From Hanstruepera marina (GTDB lineage: Bacteria > Bacteroidota > Bacteroidia > Flavobacteriales > Flavobacteriaceae): DNA of 64,000 nucleotides. The DNA lies in assembly GCF_019880635.1 (NCBI RefSeq), contig NZ_JAINVX010000004.1, positions 62,001 through 126,000 on the forward strand. The letters are read 5' to 3'. Below, piece after piece: positions 1 to 8,921 of the stretch. The position numbers and the translations under genes are program-made. How positions within the stretch are numbered: the first letter of the stretch is position 1; every line of letters begins with the position of its first letter. The notes beneath the pieces were generated by a model that saw nothing but the letters and a program-made list of their open reading frames with translations, did not search any database and was not told the DNA's origin.

Positions 1-291
1 AGATATAAATCAAATTCCAGTTCTGATGGTTTTGCAGTATTTTCAGAAGTGTTCTATGATAAGGGGTGGAATGCTTATTTAGATGGCAATTTGGTGCCGC
101 ATACACGAGTTAATTATGTTTTGCGCGCCATGCCTATTCCTTCTGGAAAGCATACCATTGAGTTTAAGTTTGAACCACAAGTTATTAAAACTGGAAGTAG
201 TATTGCTTTGGCAAGCTCTGTTGTTTTGGTTTTACTAATTATTGGTGGCTTATGGTATCAATTAAAATCTAACACAAAAGAAAGTGCGTAA
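1..291 (+). CDS. YfhO-family membrane protein, C-terminal end (5' truncated)
   Basis: The reading frame is open from base 1, so the start lies outside the window and only about 96 C-terminal residues are seen. They hold the pattern FYDKGWNAYLDG, a short beta-rich stretch ending in a KHTIEFKFEP-like strand, and one last membrane helix (about SIALASSVVLVLLIIGGLW) with a short basic tail. This is how YfhO-type multi-pass proteins end; the family is linked to cell-surface glycosylation. The stop overlaps the GTG start of the next gene by 8 bases, so the two are probably co-transcribed and serve the same polysaccharide pathway. The family call rests on the tail only. Confidence 0.7.
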   Translation, partial: RYKSNSSSDGFAVFSEVFYDKGWNAYLDGNLVPHTRVNYVLRAMPIPSGKHTIEFKFEPQVIKTGSSIALASSVVLVLLIIGGLWYQLKSNTKESA

Positions 292-1561
292 AGAGGCGCT
301 TATTATTACGTATTATTGGCCACCCGCTGGTGGTCCGGGTGTTCAGCGTTGGTTGAAATTTGTAAAGTATTTACCCGATTATGGCATAAAACCAATTGTT
401 TATATACCGTCAAATCCTAATTACCCCATAATTGACGAGAGTTTAGAGCAAGAGGTTCCTGCCGATGTGACTATCATTAAGCAGCCTATAAATGAACCTT
501 ATAAGTTTGCTGGCTTATTGTCAAGGAAAAAGTCGAAATCCATAAGTAAAGGTATTATCCCAAATGAATCATCGCAAACACTGGTTGATAGGTTGTTGCT
601 TTTCGTTCGAGGTAATTTGTTTATTCCCGATGCCCGAAAGAAATGGGTAAGGCCTTCGGTTCAGTATTTAAGCACCTATATCCGTGACTTTAATATTGAA
701 ACAGTAATAACGACTGGTCCTCCGCATAGCTTGCATTTAATAGGCTTGGAATTGCAAAAAAGTGAAAATATAAAGTGGATTGCAGATTTTAGAGACCCTT
801 GGACAACTATTGGTTATCACAAGCAGTTAAAATTAACAAAGAATTCTAAAAACAAGCATAAACAGTTAGAAAAGGCTGTATTGCAAGCTGCAGATCAAAT
901 TGTGGTTACGAGCCAAGTTACGAAACAAGAATTTTCAGAAATCACAAGCAGACCTATTCATGTAATTACCAATGGTTATGATGTGTTACCACAAAACGAA
1001 AAAAAATTAGACACTAAATTTTCCTTGGCGCATATTGGCTCTCTATTGTCCGAAAGAAATCCAGAAGTGCTTTGGAAAGTTCTTAAAGATTTAATAGATA
1101 CACATCCAGGCTTTGCTGATGATTTTCAATTAAAACTTGTGGGTCATGTAAGTGAAGAAGTATTAAAATCCTTGAATGACTTTGGTTTAACCAATTATTT
1201 AATAAATTTAGGATACATAACACATAAACAAGCAGTTGTAAATCAAAAAAACTCGCAAGTATTGTTGCTGATAGAAATTGATTCGCCAGATACTGTAAGC
1301 ATTATTCCTGGAAAACTATTTGAGTACATGGTTTCAGAAAGACCTATTCTAGCCATTGGCCCAAAAGGTTCTGACGTTGAAGGTATTCTAAAAGAAACCA
1401 ATACGGGCTCGTATTTCTATTATGATAATTACAAGGCTATTAAAGATATAATTTTAAAGCATTATTTAAGTTATAAAGAAGGTAACTTACAATCACATGG
1501 TATTGGTCTTCAAAAATATAGCCGAAAAGCATTAACCAAGACTCTAGCAGAACTCATATAA
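284..1561 (+). CDS. GT4-like glycosyltransferase
   Basis: A 425-residue cytoplasmic protein with the layout of GT-B glycosyltransferases of the GT4/GT1-like group. The N-terminal motif YYWPPAGGPGVQRW is typical of the donor-fold entrance. The C-terminal Rossmann half has a PGKLFEYM stretch followed by ERPILAIG, the usual nucleotide-sugar binding loop. It starts with GTG at 284, overlapping the preceding gene, and is followed directly by the flippase gene (stop at 1561, ATG at 1562). It probably adds a sugar to a lipid-linked surface glycan; donor and acceptor cannot be read from the sequence. Confidence 0.88.
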   Translation: MRKEALIITYYWPPAGGPGVQRWLKFVKYLPDYGIKPIVYIPSNPNYPIIDESLEQEVPADVTIIKQPINEPYKFAGLLSRKKSKSISKGIIPNESSQTLVDRLLLFVRGNLFIPDARKKWVRPSVQYLSTYIRDFNIETVITTGPPHSLHLIGLELQKSENIKWIADFRDPWTTIGYHKQLKLTKNSKNKHKQLEKAVLQAADQIVVTSQVTKQEFSEITSRPIHVITNGYDVLPQNEKKLDTKFSLAHIGSLLSERNPEVLWKVLKDLIDTHPGFADDFQLKLVGHVSEEVLKSLNDFGLTNYLINLGYITHKQAVVNQKNSQVLLLIEIDSPDTVSIIPGKLFEYMVSERPILAIGPKGSDVEGILKETNTGSYFYYDNYKAIKDIILKHYLSYKEGNLQSHGIGLQKYSRKALTKTLAELI

Positions 1562-3016
1562 ATGGGAATAGTTATAAATCAGTCTATTAAAAACACCATT
1601 ACAACCTATCTGGGTTTTGGTATTGGTGCCATTAATGTATTGTTTTTGTTCACGCAATTTATGAGCGATGAGTATTTTGGTCTGGTGACTTACATCTTGT
1701 CTACGGCGAATGTATTGATGCCCATTTTTGCTTTTGGTGTACATAATACCATAGTTAAGTTTTATTCATCCTATAAAACACGGCAAGCACAAAATAGCTT
1801 TTTAGTGTTAATGTTGTTTTTGCCTTTAGTAATTATTATTCCAGCAACAATTGTGCTTTTTATTGCTTTTGATGGTATTAGTCATTGGTTGGCTGGATCT
1901 AATACAATTGTGGAGGACTATGTTTGGGTAATTTTTATAACGGCTATTTGTTTCTCATATTTCGAAGTGTTTTATGCTTGGTCTCGCGTACAAATGCAAA
2001 GTGTTTTTGGGAACTTTATGAAAGAGGTCTTTCATAGGGTTTGTATAATGGGGTTATTATTTGCTTTGTATTATGAGATGCTAACAGTGCAAGAATTAAT
2101 ATATAGCATTATGATAGTTTACATGTTACGTACACTAATAATGAAATTATATGCATATAGTTTAAGAGTTCCTAGTTTTAAGCTTTATAAAATAAATAAC
2201 CTGTCATCAGTTCTAAAGTACACTTCATTAATAATAATTGCAGGATCAGTAGCCAATGTTATTTTAGAGATCGATAAGTTTATGCTAAACCGTTATATAG
2301 CAATAGAAAACATAGCTTATTATGGTGTTGCTATTTACATTGCCAGTGTTATTAGTGTACCATCACGCTCAATGCATCAAATTGTGAGTCCGCTGACCGC
2401 AAAGTATTTGAACGAGAAGAATAAGTTTGAACTAAAAACTTTATATAAAAAAAGCTCCTTAAACTTATTTATAATCAGCGGATTTATTTTTTTACTCATT
2501 ATTTTAAACATCAATGAGATGTATAAGCTAATTGATGATAATTATGCCAATGGATTGGTGATTGTTTTCATTATTAGTTTTTCTAAACTATTGGATAGTT
2601 TGTTGGGCAATAACAATGCTATTTTATTTAATAGCGATTATTATAGAATGGTATTGCTTCTAGGTGTTTTTTTGGCAGTTTTAACGGTCGTTTTAAATAT
2701 AATTTTTATACCTATGTATGGCATTAATGGAGCTGCCTTTGCGACATTTGTTGCTGTTTTCCTTTATGATTTATCAAAAATTATTTTTGTCAACTATAAA
2801 TTTAAAATGCTGCCATTTAGTAGTCATACAGGTAAAGTATTCATGCTTATACTGGTAAGTATTGGTGTGTTTTATTTTTGGGACTTTGCGTTTCACCCCA
2901 TTCTAAATATTGCATTGAAAACAATCTTGGTGAGCTTATTTTATGGTTTGGTCGTTTATGTTTTTAATTTTTCAGAAGATATTACTGCCATAATCAATAA
3001 AGTCTTAAAACGTTAA
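1562..3016 (+). CDS. Polysaccharide flippase (Wzx/MATE-like)
   Basis: A 484-residue integral membrane protein with roughly 12-14 hydrophobic helices, and the N-terminal pattern INQSIKNTITTYLGFGIGAIN found in Bacteroidota oligosaccharide flippases of the MVF/MATE-like superfamily. It should move lipid-linked oligosaccharide across the inner membrane. The ATG directly abuts the stop of the glycosyltransferase gene, which implies translational coupling. It is the last gene of the rightward polysaccharide block; a hairpin follows before the convergent gene at 3095. Substrate is unknown. Confidence 0.88.
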   Translation: MGIVINQSIKNTITTYLGFGIGAINVLFLFTQFMSDEYFGLVTYILSTANVLMPIFAFGVHNTIVKFYSSYKTRQAQNSFLVLMLFLPLVIIIPATIVLFIAFDGISHWLAGSNTIVEDYVWVIFITAICFSYFEVFYAWSRVQMQSVFGNFMKEVFHRVCIMGLLFALYYEMLTVQELIYSIMIVYMLRTLIMKLYAYSLRVPSFKLYKINNLSSVLKYTSLIIIAGSVANVILEIDKFMLNRYIAIENIAYYGVAIYIASVISVPSRSMHQIVSPLTAKYLNEKNKFELKTLYKKSSLNLFIISGFIFLLIILNINEMYKLIDDNYANGLVIVFIISFSKLLDSLLGNNNAILFNSDYYRMVLLLGVFLAVLTVVLNIIFIPMYGINGAAFATFVAVFLYDLSKIIFVNYKFKMLPFSSHTGKVFMLILVSIGVFYFWDFAFHPILNIALKTILVSLFYGLVVYVFNFSEDITAIINKVLKR

Positions 3017-3020
3017 ATGA

Positions 3021-3069
3021 GAAAATCCCACGAATGTGCTTTGAGGCGCATACTATTCGCAGGACTTTC
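3021..3069. terminator. Long hairpin between convergent genes
   Basis: The outer arms 3021-3028 (GAAAATCC) and 3062-3069 (GGACTTTC) pair with one mismatch. The inner arms around 3031-3039 and 3046-3059 also pair, with a bulge and a G-T wobble. It fills most of the 78-bp gap between the flippase gene and the convergent gene at 3095. There is no clean T-tract, so a terminator role is likely from position but not certain. Confidence 0.45.
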
Positions 3070-3094
3070 TAACTAACCAACCAAAACGTTTATA

Positions 3095-4186
3095 TTATCT
3101 ACCAGATCGACCTTTAGAGTTGTTTCTGGTTTTTCTATTGCTGTCTTTACTATATGTACGAGAATTTTGCGCTTTTGGTTTTTCATAGCGCTTATTATTT
3201 TTCATTTTTTGCGTTCTACCAGATCTATCAATGGAAGCTACTCTTCTTGATGAATTATTTGGACGCTTTGTTACTTGCGACCGCGTTCTAGAATTATTTT
3301 TTATAGTACGTCTCTCGTTTCTTGAATTTTCTCTAACTGTTGATCTAGAACTACGTTCAGATCGAGTGGTTTGTTCTACAGATCGTCTATTAGTAGAACG
3401 GTTATTGATTTGAGACCTTCCAGAGTTAGACGTAACTTGACGTCTGCTAGGTGTACTGTTATTGGCTACAGTATTTCGTCTACCAGTATTAGTATAATTC
3501 CTTGTAGCTAAATTTCTGTTTTTTTGAACTGTTGTTCCACGTCTGCTGGCTACTGCAGTAGTGCGTCTGTAGTTGTTTCTATAAGGCGTTGTGTAAGTAT
3601 ACCTCACCGGGTTGTAATATTGTCTGTAAGGTCTATTGTAAACTACACAATGGTTATAGGCAGGTACGCGGTAATATCTGTGCCAAGGTCTGTACACATA
3701 AACTCTATTAAATGGATTTATAAAACCCGTACAATAAGAAAAACGATTGTAACTGTTGTAATAAACATATAGTCCGCCAACGCGTGAAACATAACCTATA
3801 CGATTATAGTTTATAAAAATATCACCAACTTGTCGTACACGACCATAATAGTCATAATAAATAGGAACATTTTCAATTTGAATGATTGCCCCAAACTCGT
3901 CGTACTGAACATAGGGGTTATAATCAAAGCCAGAATTAAAGCTGATGCTTACACCAGGTGCGTTTACAGCAACATTTACGTTGGGACCATAATTAGGCAT
4001 GTAAAAATCAAACTGACCATCAGGAAAAACCGAAAACTCAATTCCTGCTTCTACAAATATGAACGAGTTACCATAACCTGATACATAATTTGAAGCTGAA
4101 TGGTCATTTGTTTTATTGGTTGTGGCAGCGTTTACAGCAAAATTGGATGCTAATAGAACTGTAAAAAGTAATAGAATACGTTTCAT
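3095..4186 (-). CDS. Secreted protein with FPDG...FDF domain and basic Arg/Ser/Asn-rich tail
   Basis: The start at 4186 is preferred over the longer frame (to 4237) because it begins a clean signal peptide, MKRILLLFTVLLASNFAVNA. The longer frame would also run over the promoter-like motif at 4219-4236. The mature part has a region of about 130 residues rich in Tyr, Asn and Gly. It contains EAGIEFSVFPDGQFDF, then VRQVGDIFINYNRIG and VSRVGGLYVYYN repeats and GFINPF. A tail of about 150 residues dominated by Arg, Ser, Asn and Thr follows. The N-terminal half is clearly paralogous to the protein at 21644-22351, which lacks the basic tail. The function is unknown. An exported protein with a long cationic disordered tail could bind anionic polymer; that is inference. 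Confidence 0.85.
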   Translation of the reverse strand: MKRILLLFTVLLASNFAVNAATTNKTNDHSASNYVSGYGNSFIFVEAGIEFSVFPDGQFDFYMPNYGPNVNVAVNAPGVSISFNSGFDYNPYVQYDEFGAIIQIENVPIYYDYYGRVRQVGDIFINYNRIGYVSRVGGLYVYYNSYNRFSYCTGFINPFNRVYVYRPWHRYYRVPAYNHCVVYNRPYRQYYNPVRYTYTTPYRNNYRRTTAVASRRGTTVQKNRNLATRNYTNTGRRNTVANNSTPSRRQVTSNSGRSQINNRSTNRRSVEQTTRSERSSRSTVRENSRNERRTIKNNSRTRSQVTKRPNNSSRRVASIDRSGRTQKMKNNKRYEKPKAQNSRTYSKDSNRKTRNNSKGRSGR

Positions 4187-4218
4187 AATCGTAGAATTAA
4201 GGTTTAACATATAATTAC

Positions 4219-4236
4219 GTTTCAAACAACGTGCCA
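4219..4236 (-). promoter_or_regulatory. Sigma-54-like promoter (TGGCAC-N5-TTGAAAC)
   Basis: On the minus strand TGGCAC (4236-4231), five bases, then TTGAAAC (4225-4219). This has the -24/-12 geometry of sigma-54 promoters, although the usual TTGC at -12 is TTGA. The expected transcript start would fall about 25 bases before the ATG at 4186. The same motif with the same spacing lies upstream of the paralogue at 21644-22351. Confidence 0.5.
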
Positions 4237-4310
4237 AAAATTGTAATAGGGGTAAGAATGAGGTGTTTTACTTATTATAAAACAGGTGTAAAATACTGAA
4301 TTACAATTTG

Positions 4311-6470
4311 TTATTGTAATCCTTGCATGATTTGATTACTTAAGTCTGTTCGCCCTTGCTCTTTATAAATTAGGGCTAGTAAATATTGATAGTCTTTGTT
4401 TGCGGGATAAATGGCAATTGCCTTTCGTGCAAACTGTTCGGCTTTTGTATAATCTTTATTCTGATAATGATATGTGGCAATATTATAAAGTGATTGTGCA
4501 TCACTTGGGTTTAATTTCACAGCTTGATCTAAATCTAATAAGGCTTGGTTGGGGTTATTTAATTCAAAATGAAGCAGACCCCTTAAGTAATATGCACGAC
4601 TCATATCTGGAGCTTTATTGATTAAAAAATTAAGTGTTTCCAAGGCTTTTTTTGTATTTCCAATGATACTATAACAGGTAGCTAAATTAGGGTAAGCCAT
4701 AAGTAGTAAACTATCCTTTTTTATACTTTCGTTATATTGAATAATGGCTGCATTATATTGTTTTTTCTTAAAATAATAATCCCCCAATTGTAATCGTCCC
4801 GTAGAAAAATCAGCATTTGTAAGTAGCATGGCTTCTAATTCAACCTCGGCTGTATTCAAATCAGATTGATTAATTGTAGCAAGCAATCCTGAATCGATAT
4901 CCGTGAGTAACTGTGCGGCTCCAATACGAACCATTTTTGTGCTGTCTGAAAGATGTTTCGATGCAATTTGAACACGTAATTCAGGAGGGGCTGTATTAAA
5001 CTTATTTAAAGCATTATAACGCACTAGCGGCGAGGGGTCCTCCAGACGTTTTAAAATAGTCTCGTATTGACTTTCGTTTATAATTTCAATGTTGTTGATG
5101 GCTGTTGCACGGGCAATAGCGGGATAATTTAAATCATTAATAAAGGCGTTAACCTGTTCAATTTCGCTAGCAGTTAATCTAGAATTGTTAGTCAGAATTA
5201 AATAATCAGAAAAATGATTTTTTCGGTCACTACCATACCATTTTTCAATGGCTTTGGCAGCCCATGAGTTACTTTTATCGGTATGGCATTGGTTACAGGC
5301 ATTAGGAGTATTGGCACTTAAGCTCTGATCTGGTCTGGGAATTCTAAAACTATGGTCGCGTCTAAAATCGTTACCCATGTAAGTTTTACCAGTCATGTGG
5401 CAATTAATACACTGTGCACCATCAGTATCATTCTCATGAAAATGATGACTGGGTGAATTGTATTCAGGTTCATGGCATTGCATACATAAGTTATTGCCCT
5501 TCATTTTTAACTCAAGTGTATGCGCATTATGACAATCGGTGCAAGTAACACCTTTATGGTACATTTCAGACTGCAAAAAAGAGCCATATACATAATCTTC
5601 TTCTAAAATTTGACCATCAGCATGATAGAAAGGCGTAGAAATAGTTTGTACAATATATTGATCTTCAAAATTTAGATTCGGTTCAAGGGTTTGTGTTAAT
5701 TTAGTACGCCTGGCATGACATGGTGCACAGCTATTCATTTGGTTCAGTTGTGTGTCAAGGGTTTTTAAATAGGTATTAGTGTCAGAAGACATACTATCAG
5801 ACTTGGCCCATTTAACATGGTTTTTTGCAGGGCCATGGCAAGATTCACAGCTCACATTAATAGATGAAAAGGTTGTGTTATAACTATTGGCTTCTACGTT
5901 ATAGTTTTTTTCTAAATGGGTAGAATGGCACTCGGCACACATGGTATTCCAGTTTTGTGAACCACGGGTCCAATGCATCCAGTCATGCGGATCCAGAGTG
6001 TCTCCTGAATATTGATGGTACCATTTTTTTTCTATAGTATCCCAAGTTACACGAAGCACCTGTTTCTTACCATCTTCAAAATCAACCAAATATTGCTGAA
6101 GGGGTTCTACACCAAAAGTGTAGCTAATGACATAGGTATTTTCAGAGCCATCAATTTCTTTAGATATTACAATATAATCTGATCCTTCTCGAGTAAACAA
6201 ATAATTTACACCATCAAGAGTTATATTAACATTATTAAAGTTGCCTAAAACAGTTGAGTCGTTAGCGATTTGCATGGCAAGGTCATGATGGGAACCCTCC
6301 CAAGCTTTGTATTCTGAAGCATGACAAGCTATACATTGGTCATCACCTACATAATCATTTTCTAAAGTTGTATTATGGACAAATTGGTCATGAAGGGGTT
6401 TGTCTACAGTTTTATCGTCCTTACATGCAAAACTTAAAATGAAAAGAAGGAGTAAAGTGTGTTTTTGCAT
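4311..6470 (-). CDS. Eight-heme c-type cytochrome fused to HEAT/TPR repeats, lipoprotein
   Basis: About 719 residues from the ATG at 6470. This start gives a lipoprotein signal, MQKHTLLLLFILSFAC; the longer frame to 6509 does not. The first ~400 residues hold eight CXXCH heme motifs (CIACH, CAECH, CESCH, CAPCH, CTDCH, CMQCH, CINCH, CNQCH), as in the cytochrome c554 / doubled-CXXCH group. After that come HEAT-like helices (LEDPSPLVRYNAL) and four or so TPRs to the C terminus. The protein should sit lipid-anchored outside the inner membrane and handle electrons. The TPRs suggest a protein partner. The substrate is unknown; no quinol oxidase or nitrite reductase gene lies beside it. Confidence 0.88.
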   Translation of the reverse strand: MQKHTLLLLFILSFACKDDKTVDKPLHDQFVHNTTLENDYVGDDQCIACHASEYKAWEGSHHDLAMQIANDSTVLGNFNNVNITLDGVNYLFTREGSDYIVISKEIDGSENTYVISYTFGVEPLQQYLVDFEDGKKQVLRVTWDTIEKKWYHQYSGDTLDPHDWMHWTRGSQNWNTMCAECHSTHLEKNYNVEANSYNTTFSSINVSCESCHGPAKNHVKWAKSDSMSSDTNTYLKTLDTQLNQMNSCAPCHARRTKLTQTLEPNLNFEDQYIVQTISTPFYHADGQILEEDYVYGSFLQSEMYHKGVTCTDCHNAHTLELKMKGNNLCMQCHEPEYNSPSHHFHENDTDGAQCINCHMTGKTYMGNDFRRDHSFRIPRPDQSLSANTPNACNQCHTDKSNSWAAKAIEKWYGSDRKNHFSDYLILTNNSRLTASEIEQVNAFINDLNYPAIARATAINNIEIINESQYETILKRLEDPSPLVRYNALNKFNTAPPELRVQIASKHLSDSTKMVRIGAAQLLTDIDSGLLATINQSDLNTAEVELEAMLLTNADFSTGRLQLGDYYFKKKQYNAAIIQYNESIKKDSLLLMAYPNLATCYSIIGNTKKALETLNFLINKAPDMSRAYYLRGLLHFELNNPNQALLDLDQAVKLNPSDAQSLYNIATYHYQNKDYTKAEQFARKAIAIYPANKDYQYLLALIYKEQGRTDLSNQIMQGLQ

Positions 6471-6617
6471 GTTGCAGTCTTGATGATATAAACTTTTGGT
6501 TAAAAACAAATGTAATAATTTTTTAATCTTTTATGCTGCTACTATAGAGTTTTAATATGCGTTGGAACATTACAGAATTGTTGGTAAGAATACGTATAGT
6601 TTAATTATTTTTGTGAT

Positions 6618-7076
6618 ATGGTTGATAACTTTACAAACGAATTTTTTGGCATAGGTATCCAAAATGGAAAAACACCTGAAAATCTAGGAGTGCTCTGGCG
6701 TTCTGCTCAAAATTTAGGCGCTAGTTTTATATTTACAATTGGCAATCGTTATGCTAAACAAGCTTGTGATACACATAATGCGGTAAAAGCTATGCCATAC
6801 TTTCATTATGATACCTTTGATGATTTTTTTAACAATCTACCTAAAGGTGCTAGGATAGTGGGAGTGGAGTTAACAGATGAAGCCCAAAATTTAGAAACCT
6901 TTCATCACCCAAGGCGCTGTGTATATTTATTGGGTGCCGAAGACCATGGTTTATCAAAACAGGCTATAGAAAAAAGTCACTATTTGGTTAAGTTTGAGTC
7001 CGAGTTGAGTTTAAATGTTTCGGTTGCAGGAAGTATTGTAATGTATGATAGAAATCTGGATAAGCCACGTTCATGA
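6618..7076 (+). CDS. TrmH/SpoU-family RNA methyltransferase
   Basis: A 152-residue single-domain SPOUT methyltransferase. It shows family motif 1 (KTPENLGVLWRSAQNLGA), motif 2 (YLLGAEDHGLS) and motif 3 (SLNVSVAGSIVMYDR), which together form the knotted SAM site. The size fits the short TrmL-like group, which methylates 2'-O of tRNA; the actual target is not readable. The gene overlaps the hydrolase gene downstream by 4 bases (ATGA), so the two are translated together. The start at 6618 is about 110 bases from the divergent cytochrome gene. Confidence 0.88.
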   Translation: MVDNFTNEFFGIGIQNGKTPENLGVLWRSAQNLGASFIFTIGNRYAKQACDTHNAVKAMPYFHYDTFDDFFNNLPKGARIVGVELTDEAQNLETFHHPRRCVYLLGAEDHGLSKQAIEKSHYLVKFESELSLNVSVAGSIVMYDRNLDKPRS

Positions 7077-7912
7077 TACGAAAAAATGAAATATTAAGCA
7101 GAGAAGAAGGGAAACCTATAGTTTGGGATGCTTTTTTTAATAAAAATAGCCAAAAAAAACCTTTGGTTGTATTTTGTCATGGCTACAAAGGGTTTAAAGA
7201 TTGGGGAGCTTGGAATTTGGTGGCCGAAGAATTTGTAAAGGCTAATGTAATTTTCGTTAAATTCAACTTCTCACATAATGGCGGAACAGTTGATAACCCT
7301 ATAGATTTTCCAGATTTAGATGCTTTTGCAGAAAACAATTATTCTAAAGAACTGGAGGATTTAGATGCTATGCTAAACCATTTGTTGGCTGCAAACAACC
7401 CCTTTCGTAATGAAATAGATACGAGAAATATAACAGTTATAGGGCATTCTAGAGGTGGAGGCATAGCCATTATTAAAGCCAGTGAAGATAATCGTATAAC
7501 CAAACTGATTACCTGGGCTAGTATTTGCGATTTTGGAAAAAGAACTGCTACAATCGGTGATTTGGAACAATGGAAAAAAGATGGCGTAAAATATGTTCTA
7601 AATGGTAGAACCAAACAACAAATGCCCCATCATTATCAATTTTATGAAGATTATATGGCAAATAAAGAGCGTTTAAATATTAAAAAGGCCATTAAAAACT
7701 TAACCATACCTGCTTTAATTATCCATGGAACTGATGATCCTTCTGTGTTCTTTTCTGAAGCTGAAAATCTGCATGCTTGGAATACAGCTACAGAACTTTT
7801 TTCCATGGCTAACGCAAACCATGTGTTCAACTCCAAACACCCATGGAAAGAAAACAAGTTGCCAGATGCTTTACGGCAGGTAGTATATAAAAGCATTGAC
7901 TTTATAAAATGA
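7073..7912 (+). CDS. Alpha/beta hydrolase
   Basis: A 279-residue cytoplasmic serine hydrolase fold. It has the oxyanion stretch VVFCHGYKGFKDWG, the nucleophile elbow GHSRGGG (Ser about residue 126), an acid in HGTDDPSVFF and a C-terminal His in NANHVF. It belongs to the prolyl-oligopeptidase/dienelactone-hydrolase-like branch. No signal peptide. It overlaps the rRNA/tRNA methyltransferase gene by 4 bases, but a functional link is not evident. Substrate unknown. Confidence 0.85.
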   Translation: MIRKNEILSREEGKPIVWDAFFNKNSQKKPLVVFCHGYKGFKDWGAWNLVAEEFVKANVIFVKFNFSHNGGTVDNPIDFPDLDAFAENNYSKELEDLDAMLNHLLAANNPFRNEIDTRNITVIGHSRGGGIAIIKASEDNRITKLITWASICDFGKRTATIGDLEQWKKDGVKYVLNGRTKQQMPHHYQFYEDYMANKERLNIKKAIKNLTIPALIIHGTDDPSVFFSEAENLHAWNTATELFSMANANHVFNSKHPWKENKLPDALRQVVYKSIDFIK

Positions 7913-7958
7913 TACCTTTTTAAGTTGGTATAGAGCGTATTATAAATTAGCTGTTTGT

Positions 7959-8447
7959 TTAATTATTTTTAATAAGCTTGTCTATAACGTCTTCGGTTAG
8001 TTCGTGGCCTTCCAGGTGTGGCCAGCCTTCCCAAACAACTATCCCTTCAGGATTTATTAAAACACAATGCGGAATGCCTTGAACTTCATAAATACGTTTT
8101 AAGCGTGCTTGTGTGTCTATGGCGCTATAATAGTCCATTTTAGGACTTTTCATGCTTCTAACTTTAGAACTTGGTTCGTCACTAATGCCTATTACAACCA
8201 GATTGTCCTTAAACTTGGTTTGAAATGCATTCAATTCTGGAATGGCTTTTTTACAAGGCCCGCACCATGTTGCCCAAAAATCTATTAAAACAAATTTTCC
8301 TTCGGTATCAGGTTTATCCGTTAGCCATGTTTCAACTACCAGTTCAGGTGCTTCTTGGTTAATAAACGATTTAGCCCAAATCTTTTTCTCTTGTGCATTG
8401 ATATGGCATATTGAAAGTAGGGCAATAAGTAGAATAATTGGTCTCAT
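7959..8447 (-). CDS. TlpA-like exported thioredoxin-fold protein
   Basis: 162 residues with a signal peptide (MRPIILLIALLSICHINAQ) and a thioredoxin fold whose active site is FWATWCGPCKKAIPE. The cis-Pro region is present as GIPHCVLINPEG. This is the TlpA/ResA-like group that keeps periplasmic cysteines reduced or supports cytochrome c maturation. Such a role would fit the multi-heme cytochrome 1.5 kb away, but the link is only by proximity. It is a single gene, convergent with the hydrolase at 7073-7912. Confidence 0.87.
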   Translation of the reverse strand: MRPIILLIALLSICHINAQEKKIWAKSFINQEAPELVVETWLTDKPDTEGKFVLIDFWATWCGPCKKAIPELNAFQTKFKDNLVVIGISDEPSSKVRSMKSPKMDYYSAIDTQARLKRIYEVQGIPHCVLINPEGIVVWEGWPHLEGHELTEDVIDKLIKNN

Positions 8448-8534
8448 GCTTTTTGTCTAAAGTATTGGTTTGTTAGTTGGTTAAAGCACTAAAGTAATCA
8501 ATACAAATCTAAAATGAAACTTAATAAACAAATT

Positions 8535-8913
8535 CTATTTCTTTGATTGCACAAGTGGTTTAAATCCACCATAAACCATTCTGCTAGTATCAAAAATTAG
8601 CCGTTTTTGGTTAAGTAGAGATGTTACTAACTCGGTTATTCTAGAATCTAATGGCACTTGTTTGTTAGCTGAATCGCGTACCCTTTTGAAGGGAAAACAA
8701 CCCAACCAAATATAGTGACTTCCCTTTCGAAGCACCAATAGTATCTGTGAAAGATTTTGTGCCTTCTAAAGTCAAATCATCACCTACATACTCAAAGTAG
8801 GCAATAGCACCATATTCTTTCCAAATGTCATTCACTTGTTCTGCTATTTTTTTGCAAGCTTTCAAATGAATGCTTGGAATTGGTAGAACAAAACCGTCAA
8901 TATAGTTTGTCAT
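8535..8913 (-). pseudogene. DUF1428 family protein, frameshifted
   Basis: The first ~70 residues, beginning MTNYIDGFVLPIPSIHL and including IWKEYGAIAYFEYVGDDL, match the start of DUF1428 proteins. The rest (FKRVRDSANKQV, then RMVYGGFKPLV at the end) lies in another frame. The switch needs one extra base or two missing bases near 8694-8706, around a run of four T on the coding strand. Joined, the two parts give a normal-length protein of ~120 residues, so one indel broke an otherwise complete gene. It follows the DUF1287 pseudogene by 8 bases, as in an operon. Confidence 0.82.
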
Positions 8914-8921
8914 AATTTTTT

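Noticed and set aside
4187-4237. Longer start at 4237 for the 3.1-kb secreted protein
   Set aside because: It would place 17 residues before a clean signal peptide and overlap the promoter-like motif.
7912-7931. ATACC / GGTAT hairpin after the hydrolase gene as a terminator
   Set aside because: Stem of only five bases with a large AT loop and no T-run at the 3' side.
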